DNA of 56,422 nt from Sedimentisphaerales bacterium. GTDB taxonomy: Bacteria > Planctomycetota > Phycisphaerae > Sedimentisphaerales > Anaerobacaceae. Positions 15,682 to 23,616 of the stretch are shown in pieces (the first letter of the stretch is position 1; every line of letters begins with the position of its first letter). Below the pieces are notes generated by a model. The model did not search any database, was not told where the DNA came from, and saw only the letters and a list, made by a program, of their open reading frames with translations. The stretch lies in contig JAFGCD010000113.1 of assembly GCA_016932835.1 (NCBI GenBank), positions 1 to 56,422 of the forward strand, given 5' to 3'. The position numbers were made by a program, and so were the translations under genes.

Positions 15682-17241
15682 ATGATCCTGCAGACCAAAT
15701 ACAAAATGAAGCCGCCGATAGGGACAACGCTTGTCCGCGGACATCCCCTGGCCGACGCCCTTGTCGCCTGCTGGCTTTTCAACGAAGCCGCCGGAAACAA
15801 GGTCACTGATTTGAGCGGCAATGCAAATGACGGCACAGTTGCAGGCGCACTGTGGAGACCGTCCAAGAACGGGGTAGTCCTGAGCTTCGACGAGGCCGAC
15901 GATTACCTCAGCGTTCCCGATTCTCCCCAAATCGACCTGCCCGACGGCGACTGGTCGATCTGGCTGCGGTACTGCCTCGCCGACAACAGCGGAAGCGCCT
16001 ATCAGTACATACTGTCATGGGGCGCGTTTGGGGCTACGCCGAGTATCAATCTCTTCATCTACGAGGACGGCATAGCAGATGCAGGCAGTTGGAAGATCGA
16101 TAGCAAAGACAATGATGGGACGGCGAAGTCCGTTGTCAGCGCGTCGCAATGGCCGGCGGATTCAAAATGGCATCTGCTCGGCGTGCAGCGTGACGCTTCC
16201 GCAGGCGAGATACAGTTGTGGATGGATGGCGTCAAAGATAACTTCGAATCGGACGCCGGCTTCAACGGCATCAACCGGAGCGATGCTCTCAATATTGGCC
16301 GGCGGGTCGATGGTAATGCCGACCGCTACTTCGGCGGCCTGGTTTCGCAGGCATTGAAGTACGATAGAGCCCTGTCCGATTACGAAATCGCGTGGCTCTA
16401 TCGCGAACCTTTTGCGATGTTCGGCGGTCGCGGCAGGGCCGAACTGCTCGGCGCACCGACTTCCCAGGTGGTGACAGTCACCGGCGCATCGAGTGCACAG
16501 TCGAGCGTGTCCGGCAGATTGAGCATCGTCGATAGATCACAGCCAATTCAGACTGCAAAGGCATGGCTCACCGATGCGCTCTTTGCGGGCATGACGGCAA
16601 ATGCGTTCAAGCTCGGCACCGCCATTAGTCTGGGTTGGTTCTGGATGCGGGTGGGGGGATGCTCGGCCCTGTATCGCGGGCCGCGGATAAGCCGCATTGA
16701 CTGGTCGAACATATTGAGTGTTGCCAACGTCGATGCAGACAGCATCTCGCCTCCTTGCTGGCTTCCGCACGCCGGCGGCGCGGCCTGCTTCTATGCGGTT
16801 CGAAGGTTCAATCGGTGCGGAGTCCGGGAGCATACGCTCGCCGCCGCGGTTAGGGTATCGTTCGACGCCGAAGGCAATCTCTCGCCGCGGCGGCCCAACG
16901 GCATCTTCAGTGCGGCGGCTGAGGCGGCGGACGGCGGCAATGTTCGGCTGAAATGGTTCTACAGCCCGCTGGCTCAGCAAGTCCCGCCGGTGCGTTTCAA
17001 CGTCTATCACGACAGCCGAAGCGGGCAAATCGACTACGACAACCCCATCGGCACGGTCGAATATCGCGGACGGAGATTCTACGGCTGCACCTGCGGCCCC
17101 CTCGAAGCGGGCCGATACCTCTTTGCCGTCAGGGCCGGCGATGCGAACGGCACGCAGGACCACTGCTCGGCGATGCTGAGCGTCGAGACGCCCGGCAAAG
17201 ACCCTGATGCGGTTGACGTTTTGAAAATTGAAGCTGTCTGA
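15682..17241 (+). CDS. LamG-domain phage appendage protein with Fn3-like tail
   Basis: 519 residues. Residues about 25-230 are a concanavalin-like LamG/laminin-G domain (LVACWLFNEAAGNKVTDLSGNANDGTV, DYLSVPDSPQIDLPDGDWSIWLRY, WHLLGVQRDASAGEIQLWMDG, ALNIGRR, YFGGLVSQALKYDRALSDYEI), a sugar-binding fold. The C-terminus carries the module VYHDSRSGQIDYDNPI ... LEAGRYLFAVRAGDANG shared with the protein at 12012-12788. Starts 2 bases after the preceding stop, so probably translationally coupled. Likely host-surface or polysaccharide recognition. Confidence 0.65.
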   Translation: MILQTKYKMKPPIGTTLVRGHPLADALVACWLFNEAAGNKVTDLSGNANDGTVAGALWRPSKNGVVLSFDEADDYLSVPDSPQIDLPDGDWSIWLRYCLADNSGSAYQYILSWGAFGATPSINLFIYEDGIADAGSWKIDSKDNDGTAKSVVSASQWPADSKWHLLGVQRDASAGEIQLWMDGVKDNFESDAGFNGINRSDALNIGRRVDGNADRYFGGLVSQALKYDRALSDYEIAWLYREPFAMFGGRGRAELLGAPTSQVVTVTGASSAQSSVSGRLSIVDRSQPIQTAKAWLTDALFAGMTANAFKLGTAISLGWFWMRVGGCSALYRGPRISRIDWSNILSVANVDADSISPPCWLPHAGGAACFYAVRRFNRCGVREHTLAAAVRVSFDAEGNLSPRRPNGIFSAAAEAADGGNVRLKWFYSPLAQQVPPVRFNVYHDSRSGQIDYDNPIGTVEYRGRRFYGCTCGPLEAGRYLFAVRAGDANGTQDHCSAMLSVETPGKDPDAVDVLKIEAV

Positions 17242-17261
17242 AAAGATTTTGGAGTCCGGCG

Positions 17262-19100
17262 ATGTCGAATTCAATCGAGTTTTTTCAATCCGCCGAAGAC
17301 CGCCTTGCCCTGCCTGCCGCGACCGTATCGGTCGAGATTGGCGGTCGCCTGTGTCCCTCGGTCGAGCCGGTCGAGATTGTACGAGGTCCCTGGCCCGAGT
17401 TCGGCTGGGCAAAGATGGCGTATAATCCCGCGGCGAATACCGACGGCAGCCTGACCAAAGCCGAGGATATTGAAACCGCCTTTGCAATGGGCGAATCCGT
17501 TCGCATCGGCCGGTATTACAACGCCGCGATGCCCGCCTCGGCGGTTTCGAGCCTGGCGATATTCTGCGGCGCGGTCGATACCATCGAAACGACGATTGGC
17601 CCGAACGGCGAGCGGGTCGAGATAGTCGCAAGGGATTTCAGCGCCAATCTAAGACGCATCACCGTCTATGGCAGGCGCGTCGCGACCGCCGCCGGTTCGA
17701 CAGTATTCCTAAGCGGGCCGGATACCGTCTTCAACCCCGACGGCGGCGCAAATGCCTGCCGAATGCCGAGAATTGTCAACGGAAAGAGCCGCACCACCTT
17801 CTGCCCCGAGCTTTCGCAGGGCAGGCCCTGGACACATGCAGAGGTTATCGACTATCTGCTCAGTGAATATCTTCCGGACGGGCGCTTGCAGATACCGGAG
17901 CTTGAGCGATTAGCTGCACTTACCAAAAACCGGATTGTTCGGGACCTCGATGTCACGGGCCTGACCGTCCTGGACGCCATGCATCGATGCTGCGAGAGGA
18001 TCGGCGTGCAGTTCGAGTTCGTCCCGCGTCCGGGCGAGACCGGGCCGAGGCAGGCGATCCGGTTCTACACCGGCGGCGCAGGCAGGGCGGTCGAGTTGAA
18101 TTGCCAGCGGAAAGGCCGGCGGCTCAGTATCTCCAAAACCGATATCGCAGGCTTCGGCAGCGTCAGGAACTTCTGGCCGGTGACGCATCGCTGTATCGGC
18201 CAGGGAGACTTCAAGGTATTCGAGGCCACGTTCGACCTTCTCGGCGCGTGGGATTCGGCCCTCGAAGATACCGACTACAACATATTCTCGCCCTCGACCA
18301 ACCCGGATTTCTACCAGGTCAGGGATGTCTATCGCAAATGGTGCCTGAACGAGGCGGCGGACTACTCGAATCAGCCTTACAATCTGGGCGAGCCGTTCGA
18401 CTTCTCGAAGATATTCGGCACGAGCGAATACGCCCAAGGCCGGCGCCGCTTCTACCCGGCGCTGACGGCCGATACCCAGGGCAAGTCGCTCGGCTGTTTT
18501 CTCGAGGTCTCGTACGACGGCGGGACAAACTGGTGGCAGTACCTCTGCGCATTCAACAACCTGCTCGACGAGTGCGGCATCTGGCTCAGCAGCGACCGGC
18601 TCGATATGGATACATGGGTCGCGGCGCTGAAAGGCGTCCTCAAATTCAGGATAACCGCATCGGTCGTCAGCGACCAGCGCCTCACCTGCACCGTTGCCGA
18701 CGGCCCGGTCGGCTCGGCCGCCGGTGTCGTCGAAGAGCTGCTTACAATGCCGCGCCGCTTCAAGTTTCGCAAGGTCTCGCCGCAGAGCATCTTCGCAGGC
18801 CTGTTGAACGCGGGCCAGGCCGCCGCCGACCAGGCCGATGACACCGAAGCCCTCCATGAATTCGTACGCCACAAGGCCGCCGGCGCAGGCCGAATTATCG
18901 AAACCGCAAACGTGCGGACGCCCCTGCTTGCCTTCGACTGCCAAATCGGCGATACCGTCGTCGCCGGCCCCGACAGCAGAGACCTGCTCTCGACCCGTCT
19001 CGACAATCGAAGTCTCTGCACGATAGAGCGCGTCCGAATGGATTTCAAAAAGCAGCGCACCAATCTGAAAATCGTTCGCAGAAGGAGACAGCTTACATGA
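17262..19100 (+). CDS. Large phage tail/baseplate-like protein
   Basis: 612 residues, the longest protein of the cluster. It begins with strand-rich segments (TVSVEIGGRLCPSVEPVEIV), ETAFAMGESVRIGRYYNAA, IFCGAVDTIETTIGPNGERVEIVARDFSANL, resembling baseplate hub or tail-associated proteins that define an axis. Later parts have TVLDAMHRCCERIGVQFEFVP and a C-terminal segment with FDCQIGDTVVAGPDSRDL and ERVRMDFKKQRTNLKIV, as in hub proteins of the gp27 type. No lysozyme or peptidase motif seen. GGAG seven bases before the ATG. Family not firmly named. Confidence 0.5.
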   Translation: MSNSIEFFQSAEDRLALPAATVSVEIGGRLCPSVEPVEIVRGPWPEFGWAKMAYNPAANTDGSLTKAEDIETAFAMGESVRIGRYYNAAMPASAVSSLAIFCGAVDTIETTIGPNGERVEIVARDFSANLRRITVYGRRVATAAGSTVFLSGPDTVFNPDGGANACRMPRIVNGKSRTTFCPELSQGRPWTHAEVIDYLLSEYLPDGRLQIPELERLAALTKNRIVRDLDVTGLTVLDAMHRCCERIGVQFEFVPRPGETGPRQAIRFYTGGAGRAVELNCQRKGRRLSISKTDIAGFGSVRNFWPVTHRCIGQGDFKVFEATFDLLGAWDSALEDTDYNIFSPSTNPDFYQVRDVYRKWCLNEAADYSNQPYNLGEPFDFSKIFGTSEYAQGRRRFYPALTADTQGKSLGCFLEVSYDGGTNWWQYLCAFNNLLDECGIWLSSDRLDMDTWVAALKGVLKFRITASVVSDQRLTCTVADGPVGSAAGVVEELLTMPRRFKFRKVSPQSIFAGLLNAGQAAADQADDTEALHEFVRHKAAGAGRIIETANVRTPLLAFDCQIGDTVVAGPDSRDLLSTRLDNRSLCTIERVRMDFKKQRTNLKIVRRRRQLT

Positions 19101-19420
19101 GCAGCGAAGAAGACCTGCAGACAATCAGGCGGCTTGCACGACAGGGCTCGCGCCGCGTCGATGAGATCTCCGCCGTCGCCTCGCCCGGCGCAAGGGCCGC
19201 AGCCTGGGCGGTAAAGGTCAAGAGCCTCGTATCGTACAACGTTTATAACGTCGTCGCGGTCGTGATAGGCGCCGCAGGGACGGTCCCGCTGGAAATCGGC
19301 GGACAGACCCAGGCCGTCAACCTCGCCGAGTCGTTCGAGGCCGCCGGCGCCCTCGAACCCGGAACCTATGCCGTAATGGCGAGAGTAGGCGAGACAAACG
19401 TATTCTACGCCGCGCCCTGA
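19097..19420 (+). CDS. Small phage-cluster protein
   Basis: 107 residues, overlapping the preceding stop by four bases (ATGA), which implies translational coupling. N-terminal helix (SSEEDLQTIRRLARQGSRRVDEIS), then beta segments (YNVYNVVAVVIGAAGTVPLEIGG, and GTYAVMARVGETNVFYAAP). Not recognised. Probably a minor virion component or chaperone of the neighbouring large protein. Confidence 0.5.
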   Translation: MSSEEDLQTIRRLARQGSRRVDEISAVASPGARAAAWAVKVKSLVSYNVYNVVAVVIGAAGTVPLEIGGQTQAVNLAESFEAAGALEPGTYAVMARVGETNVFYAAP

Positions 19421-19444
19421 AAAAAACGACAAGTGAGGTGAGAA

Positions 19445-19705
19445 ATGGCAAACGGCGACCCCAAATCGTGGCAGCTCAATCGGCAGATCAATATCTCCAC
19501 GCTCGTTCAGCTCGTGCTGCTGGCCTGCCTGATTATCGGCAGCTACGTCAACCTCCAGAGGCAGCTCGACTCGCTCCAGCGAGATGTCACCATGCTGCTG
19601 CGGCGCCAGCAGGATTTCACCGGAAAGATAGAGGCCCTCTCAGCCAAGAGCATCTCATACGAGTACCGCCTCCGCGCACTCGAGAAAGGTACGACCTATG
19701 AATGA
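19445..19705 (+). CDS. Small single-pass membrane protein with coiled coil
   Basis: 86 residues. One transmembrane helix (about 18-36, STLVQLVLLACLIIGSYV) is followed by a coiled coil of about 45 residues (LQRQLDSLQRDVTMLLRRQQDFTGKIEALS). The arrangement is that of small phage membrane proteins (holin- or spanin-like, or anchoring). No lysin is seen nearby, so a lysis role is not established. The stop overlaps the start of the methyltransferase gene by 8 bases. Confidence 0.6.
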   Translation: MANGDPKSWQLNRQINISTLVQLVLLACLIIGSYVNLQRQLDSLQRDVTMLLRRQQDFTGKIEALSAKSISYEYRLRALEKGTTYE

Positions 19706-20582
19706 TACACTCCAAGATCGCGTCAAAAAGGATTTGTGCCCTGATTACATTTGGCAGTTGAGTCGTGTTATGAAATCTTTGCTCAAACATCAAATTGGCC
19801 GTCTGCCTCGAAAGAAAGCCTCGGAAGATGAAACACGCTATCCTGAAACACCGGAAGGAATGCGTGCATTTCTCGAAGTCTTTTTTGCAAGACACTTTTT
19901 TCAAGTTCAGAATAGCCTTGTTAAGTATCTGGAGTCTAAAGATGGGCTTAGTATTCTGAAAGAAGGTCACCTGCGAATTCTTGATATAGGTTCAGGTCCT
20001 GCAGTTGCTTCTTTGGCAATCACAGAGATAGTTGCTTGTATCGTAGAACATCTTGTACATTCAAGCGTCTGGCGAGGAAACAAGAAGATCCGAGTGACTT
20101 ATGTACTCAACGATACAGAGGGCATATGTCTTGGGGTGGCACGAACCATGCTGGGCAACTACTTCAAGATGGGCGGCAAGCACGGGAAGTGGATAACTTG
20201 TGCGAGAACGCTCACTTCGCAGAGGGCGTTTCCCGATAATATGAGCCAACTTCAACAGATTGCTGGCAATATAGGTGGATATGACATAGCTGTACTTTCG
20301 TATGTTCTGACGCCACTAAAGGAGAACGCCGGTCTGAATGCCTTGGCGGTGGGCCTCTCAGATGTCGATGGTCTCTGCAGTAGTAAGGGGCAAGTTCTCG
20401 TTCTTCAAGATAGATTCAGGACGCCGCTTGTGAGGAAGATTGCCGGATTAATTGGAAGATTAGCCCGTAAAGAGGAATTGACCCAACGGCTAAACCACGC
20501 GAGTAATGAAAATGACAAATACACGTACTCATACTACACGTGTCTCTATTCGCCGGGAAGAGATGAAGCGGTATGTGAATAA
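19698..20582 (+). CDS. Class I SAM-dependent methyltransferase-like protein
   Basis: 294 residues. Motif I of class I methyltransferases is clear (LRILDIGSGPAVASLAI, about 90-106), followed by VTYVLNDTEG near the acidic motif II and GGYDIAVLSYVLTPL near motif IV. This set resembles Rsm22-like ribosomal methyltransferases, but identity is not certain. Base composition is more AT-rich than the flanking virion genes, pointing to separate acquisition. It overlaps the preceding membrane-protein gene by 8 bases, has AAAGG eight bases before the ATG, and converges on the radical SAM gene with a 15-base gap. Substrate unknown. Confidence 0.6.
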   Translation: MNDTLQDRVKKDLCPDYIWQLSRVMKSLLKHQIGRLPRKKASEDETRYPETPEGMRAFLEVFFARHFFQVQNSLVKYLESKDGLSILKEGHLRILDIGSGPAVASLAITEIVACIVEHLVHSSVWRGNKKIRVTYVLNDTEGICLGVARTMLGNYFKMGGKHGKWITCARTLTSQRAFPDNMSQLQQIAGNIGGYDIAVLSYVLTPLKENAGLNALAVGLSDVDGLCSSKGQVLVLQDRFRTPLVRKIAGLIGRLARKEELTQRLNHASNENDKYTYSYYTCLYSPGRDEAVCE

Positions 20583-20597
20583 TCCGTTGCGTGAGAA

Positions 20598-21692
20598 TCA
20601 CCTCATGACACAGTTGCATTGGCGCCGGCTGCAGAGTTGTTTGAGATTTTTCCGGATGTTGGGCGTTTCTCTGCAGAGACCGATAGAAACGTTTACGTCA
20701 AAGCTGCGGATGGCGTCCGCCAGAAACGTGTAAAACTCGATACGCTTCGACGTCGGATAGCGAAGCTTCCCGTCGGAGGCTCTTTCAACAAGATCAGAAT
20801 CATGCAGCTTGTCGGCTCTGTCGCCGTAGGCTTCCTTGGCGAGCCGGAGGTGGCCGGGAAGCAATCTCAGCATTCCAAGTGTGATATTGTCAGGCCTGAC
20901 GGTAGTCATGACTTGGCGGATCAGATCAGCGTATGAAGCCCGCCAGTTTTTGTGGAGCATGCCAGGGTCGATGCGAAGGCGTATTCTGTAACCATGCTCC
21001 TGACAAGCTTTAGCCGCCTGAATTCGCTGACTGAGGCTGGCGGCCCCGATCTCGTGCGTGTCGATCATTTGTTGGGTATTGACGCTCCACGAGACAACTG
21101 TTTGCCGGTTGGGCTTGAGCTGCAGCAGGTTGGCGATGTTATTGCTTTTTGTGAGCAGCATCAGGTAGGCATTCGGGAACTCCGAGAAGAAAGGGACCAG
21201 CCGTGTCGTGAGATTCGTGACGTGGTCGAGAGCAAGACTGTCGAGCATCTCACCCATGTTGAAGCTGACTGTGCCGCAGGATACCGCCGCGGCGCGCCGG
21301 ATTTGCCTGAACATAGTCTCATAGTTGATATTAATCTTCATGAAGGGAGCGTGTTTTCGATAGACGAATGCAAGATAGCAGTACGTGCAGTAGAAAGGGC
21401 ATCCGTTTGAAACCGGGACTAACTTATAGTATGGCCGGCAAGATACATCCGGGCCAAGCCGACCGTCGAAGTGCCCCACAAAGGACGAGCTATGACCCAC
21501 CATTAAAATTCTCTTGCCGTCAAGGAGCGCCCGAGATGACGCCTTACCCGCGGATGGATGGTATCTTTGTTGCTTGATAATCCGGACCTCTGCGGATGGG
21601 AAGAGCCTGACAATACGCTGTGCCTCAGCGTGTTCGACAACCTTTTCCCAAAGCAGTATTGTCTGAGGCTTGAATTGTCTGGAGGTGTCCAT
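20598..21692 (-). CDS. Spore photoproduct lyase-like radical SAM protein
   Basis: 364 residues from the ATG at 21692, which has AGAGG at good spacing; the frame is open to 21743. Radical SAM motif C-x3-C-x2-C is present (NGCPFYCTYCYL; cysteines near 98, 102 and 105), as in spore photoproduct lyase, which repairs a thymine photodimer by hydrogen abstraction. Other matching blocks: VSFNMGEMLDSLALDH, AYLMLLTKSNNI, VVSWSVNTQQM, YRIRLRIDPGMLHKNW, ITLGMLRLLPG. The C-terminus has several cysteines (CRETPNIRKNLKQLC, CNCVM). It could repair DNA or be a related enzyme. Opposite in direction to the rest of the phage cluster and AT-richer. Confidence 0.7.
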   Translation of the reverse strand: MDTSRQFKPQTILLWEKVVEHAEAQRIVRLFPSAEVRIIKQQRYHPSAGKASSRALLDGKRILMVGHSSSFVGHFDGRLGPDVSCRPYYKLVPVSNGCPFYCTYCYLAFVYRKHAPFMKININYETMFRQIRRAAAVSCGTVSFNMGEMLDSLALDHVTNLTTRLVPFFSEFPNAYLMLLTKSNNIANLLQLKPNRQTVVSWSVNTQQMIDTHEIGAASLSQRIQAAKACQEHGYRIRLRIDPGMLHKNWRASYADLIRQVMTTVRPDNITLGMLRLLPGHLRLAKEAYGDRADKLHDSDLVERASDGKLRYPTSKRIEFYTFLADAIRSFDVNVSIGLCRETPNIRKNLKQLCSRRQCNCVMR

Positions 21693-21791
21693 AGCCGAAC
21701 CTCTCGTCTCGCGCAAGCCCGTATTCTCGATGCAAACCGGCATTATTATAGCGCATGAAAGAGAAGTTCAGAAAGCAGAAAAAGGAGAATA

Positions 21792-22397
21792 ATGATGAAA
21801 ACAAAATACTTCCCCAAATTAATTCCGACGATATGCCTTTTCGGTCTTATTCTTGTCTCGCTCGGCTGCGAGAACATGCGACCCGGAATTACCGAGAACC
21901 AGAAGGCCAACGCCTGGTTGCACAACCGCACCGCCGCCGCTGCCGCCCGCATGGCCTGCGACGAAGATACCTCGCCGCAGCTTCAGGGCTTGGCCGAGCT
22001 GAGCGAACTGCAGAGCCGCGCCTTCACCGCTTACTTCGGCGCCCCCGCTGAATACCTCCCCGCAGAGACCGCCGGCGACATTCTTTCCCAGCCAAGCCGC
22101 GATCTCGCCGCAAGCGCGATCGCCGATTCCGCTGTCAGGCCGACTTCCTGGGACATGGCCGATGCCGCAATGGAACTGGGCATAGGAATCTGCGCCGTCC
22201 TCGGCGGCGTCTATGGCGCCAAGGCCGCGAAGTTCCTAAAGGACGCCAAAGCAAAATCCCAGGCCCTAAAGGAGGTCATCGCCGGCAACGAGCTCTTCAA
22301 AAGCGGCAACGCCGACCGCACCGAAGCCTTCAAGCAGGCCCAGGCGGGCCAATCCCCCCAAACCCGCACCCTCGTTGCCGAGCTCAAGGCCGGTTAG
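21792..22397 (+). CDS. Phage-cluster lipoprotein
   Basis: 201 residues (a second Met follows the first). Signal peptide with lipobox LVSLGC (cysteine near 26). Ala/Glu-rich region, then a Gly-rich hydrophobic helix (GIGICAVLGGVYGAKAAKFLKDAK) and a helical tail (QALKEVIAGNELFKSG). The hydrophobic glycine helix resembles small phage membrane proteins near lysis genes. GC-rich again, as in the virion genes, so it likely belonged to the cluster before the two-gene insertion split it. Function unknown. Confidence 0.55.
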   Translation: MMKTKYFPKLIPTICLFGLILVSLGCENMRPGITENQKANAWLHNRTAAAAARMACDEDTSPQLQGLAELSELQSRAFTAYFGAPAEYLPAETAGDILSQPSRDLAASAIADSAVRPTSWDMADAAMELGIGICAVLGGVYGAKAAKFLKDAKAKSQALKEVIAGNELFKSGNADRTEAFKQAQAGQSPQTRTLVAELKAG

Positions 22398-22458
22398 CCG
22401 GATGTCGCCCGCGGCCGGGCGTATTACCGGACAAAAGGGCATCTGTGCCGCTTTCTGC

Positions 22459-22488
22459 TTGACTTTTATGCCTTGCTGAGGTTATACT
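22459..22488 (+). promoter_or_regulatory. Sigma70-type promoter in intergenic region
   Basis: TTGACT (22459-22464), an 18-base spacer, TATACT (22483-22488). It reads into a short stretch without a gene that ends in a hairpin plus T-run at 22581-22645. Confidence 0.5.
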
Positions 22489-22494
22489 GGTTAG

Positions 22495-22645
22495 CATGAC
22501 GGACCGGGTTGATCTGTGGTAAATAACGGCCCCTCCGGTCGGCAGGAGAAACGATACTGACTAACACTTGATGCTAATATGAGGGTGGTAGGGTGGTGAG
22601 AAGGAACGCCATCTTGGTGCATCCCCTACACCCTCTTTTCATTTT
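22495..22645 (+). ncRNA. Candidate small RNA of about 150 bases
   Basis: Bounded by the promoter at 22459-22488 and a terminator-like hairpin: GAGGGT plus GTAGGG (22581-22593, one bulged G) pairs with CCCTAC plus ACCCTC (22624-22635), followed by TTTTCATTTT. The only in-frame start inside (22495-22521 area) gives eight codons. The hairpin loop is long (30 bases), and the same arms resemble an intergenic repeat, so this is tentative. Confidence 0.3.
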
Positions 22646-22729
22646 CTTGCCGGCCCGCCAGGATTCGATTCTCTGCAGGTGTCCGGCTTCGACTTCTTTC
22701 CTTCGCTATTTCAATATGCCGGAGGACCC

Positions 22730-22758
22730 TTGACAGATTGGACCGGGCAGCGTAGGTT
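22730..22758 (+). promoter_or_regulatory. Promoter for the 124-residue lipoprotein gene
   Basis: TTGACA (22730-22735), a 17-base spacer, TAGGTT (22753-22758). Transcription would start near 22765, leaving a leader of about 80 bases before the ATG at 22845. Confidence 0.5.
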
Positions 22759-22844
22759 GAGAGAGGTAATGGGGTGGTGCAGAGTATGTACCAGAATAAC
22801 GCAGAATCGGCATGGCGGGTGATATGACGAAAGGAGTCGCTAAA

Positions 22845-23219
22845 ATGAGACGACTGTGCATCGTATTGCCGCTGGTCCTGATTACATGTTCCTGTGTCTC
22901 GCCCGAACAAAGGCGGCATATCGGCAGGTGGGAGGCAACGGGCGTCGGACGGGATCAGTACGTAATTGTTTTTGCCGCCAATGACAAGGCGCAGGTGACA
23001 ACGCCAAACGGCACATACGACGGGACCTACCTCATCGACTACACCACTACGCCCATCAGGCTGAACGTTACCTGGGACGACAAGACCGTCAAGTGCATCA
23101 TGGAATTCCTCAACGACGAGTCGTTCAAGGTAATCGGCGAGGATGAGCCCGGCAAGCTCCGACCCCTTGATTTCGAGCCTGCCGAGGACATCGTGGTCTT
23201 TGTCAAGACGGACAAATAG
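22845..23219 (+). CDS. Small lipoprotein
   Basis: 124 residues. Signal peptide ends in lipobox ITCSC (cysteine near 17). The mature part is beta-rich with HIGRWEATGVGRDQYVIVFAANDKAQVTTPNGTYDGTYLIDYTTTPIRLNVTWDD, a lipocalin-like pattern found in small planctomycete secreted proteins that follow a GxWxxT-type start. No catalytic motif. An upstream in-frame start (22812) is less likely because AAAGGAG lies just before 22845. Function unknown. Confidence 0.65.
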   Translation: MRRLCIVLPLVLITCSCVSPEQRRHIGRWEATGVGRDQYVIVFAANDKAQVTTPNGTYDGTYLIDYTTTPIRLNVTWDDKTVKCIMEFLNDESFKVIGEDEPGKLRPLDFEPAEDIVVFVKTDK

Positions 23220-23353
23220 ACCGGCCAAAGCACGGAATTTCAGATGCAGTAAAGGTTTACGCAACGTTGTCCGCCGACGACCCGGACGCGTGCGGTTCAC
23301 ACCCGTTTTCCCGTTTCGTGCATAATAAAAGCGGGTTTTACCGGACTTTTGTC

Positions 23354-23382
23354 TTGACAAATCTCCTTCGATAGTGTACAAT
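23354..23382 (+). promoter_or_regulatory. Strong consensus promoter
   Basis: TTGACA (23354-23359), exactly 17 bases, TACAAT (23377-23382). This is the best promoter match I found in the window. It reads into the 44-codon frame at 23402. Confidence 0.7.
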
Positions 23383-23401
23383 TACCGTCGGAAAGTGTGG
23401 C

Positions 23402-23536
23402 TTGGAAGCATCTGATCTGAGATTGGAGTTTCTCGCCGCACTAGCGGCTCTGCTCCACTGCCGGCTCGCAGTGGTCGCGATTGCGGTTGCGGGGTCGCTA
23501 ACTACTTCTGTGAACTTTCCATGGATGGAGGTTTGA
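23402..23536 (+). CDS. Possible 44-residue membrane miniprotein
   Basis: A TTG-initiated frame of 45 codons starts about 13 bases after the predicted transcription start, with GGAAAG six bases ahead of the TTG, and stops at 23536, three bases before the terminator stem. The product has a Leu/Ala/Val-rich helix (LEFLAALAALLHCRLAVVAI) and ends NFPWMEV. Alternatively the transcript is a non-coding RNA and the frame is incidental. There is no homologue I can name. The tight promoter, frame and terminator spacing is the reason to list it. Confidence 0.4.
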   Translation: MEASDLRLEFLAALAALLHCRLAVVAIAVAGSLTTSVNFPWMEV

Positions 23537-23539
23537 TTG

Positions 23540-23575
23540 GGGCTGTCGGGTAACACCGACAGCCCTTCTTGCTTA
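23540..23575 (+). terminator. Intrinsic terminator
   Basis: GGGCTGTCGG (23540-23549) pairs with CCGACAGCCC (23556-23565) around the 6-base loop gtaaca, followed by TTCTTGCTTATT. A ten-pair GC-rich stem with a T-rich tail, ending the mini transcription unit that starts near 23389. It also lies between two convergent genes. Confidence 0.75.
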
Positions 23576-23616
23576 TTGGCGAATGGCTGTTGCAGCCCCG
23601 GGGCAAAAAGCGAAAG

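Noticed and set aside
20036-20255. Short frames within the methyltransferase gene
   Set aside because: They lie inside a gene with a clear SAM-binding motif and lack independent support.
7376-22397. Diversity-generating retroelement in the phage cluster
   Set aside because: Beta-rich appendage proteins are present, but there is no reverse transcriptase frame and no template/variable repeat pair.
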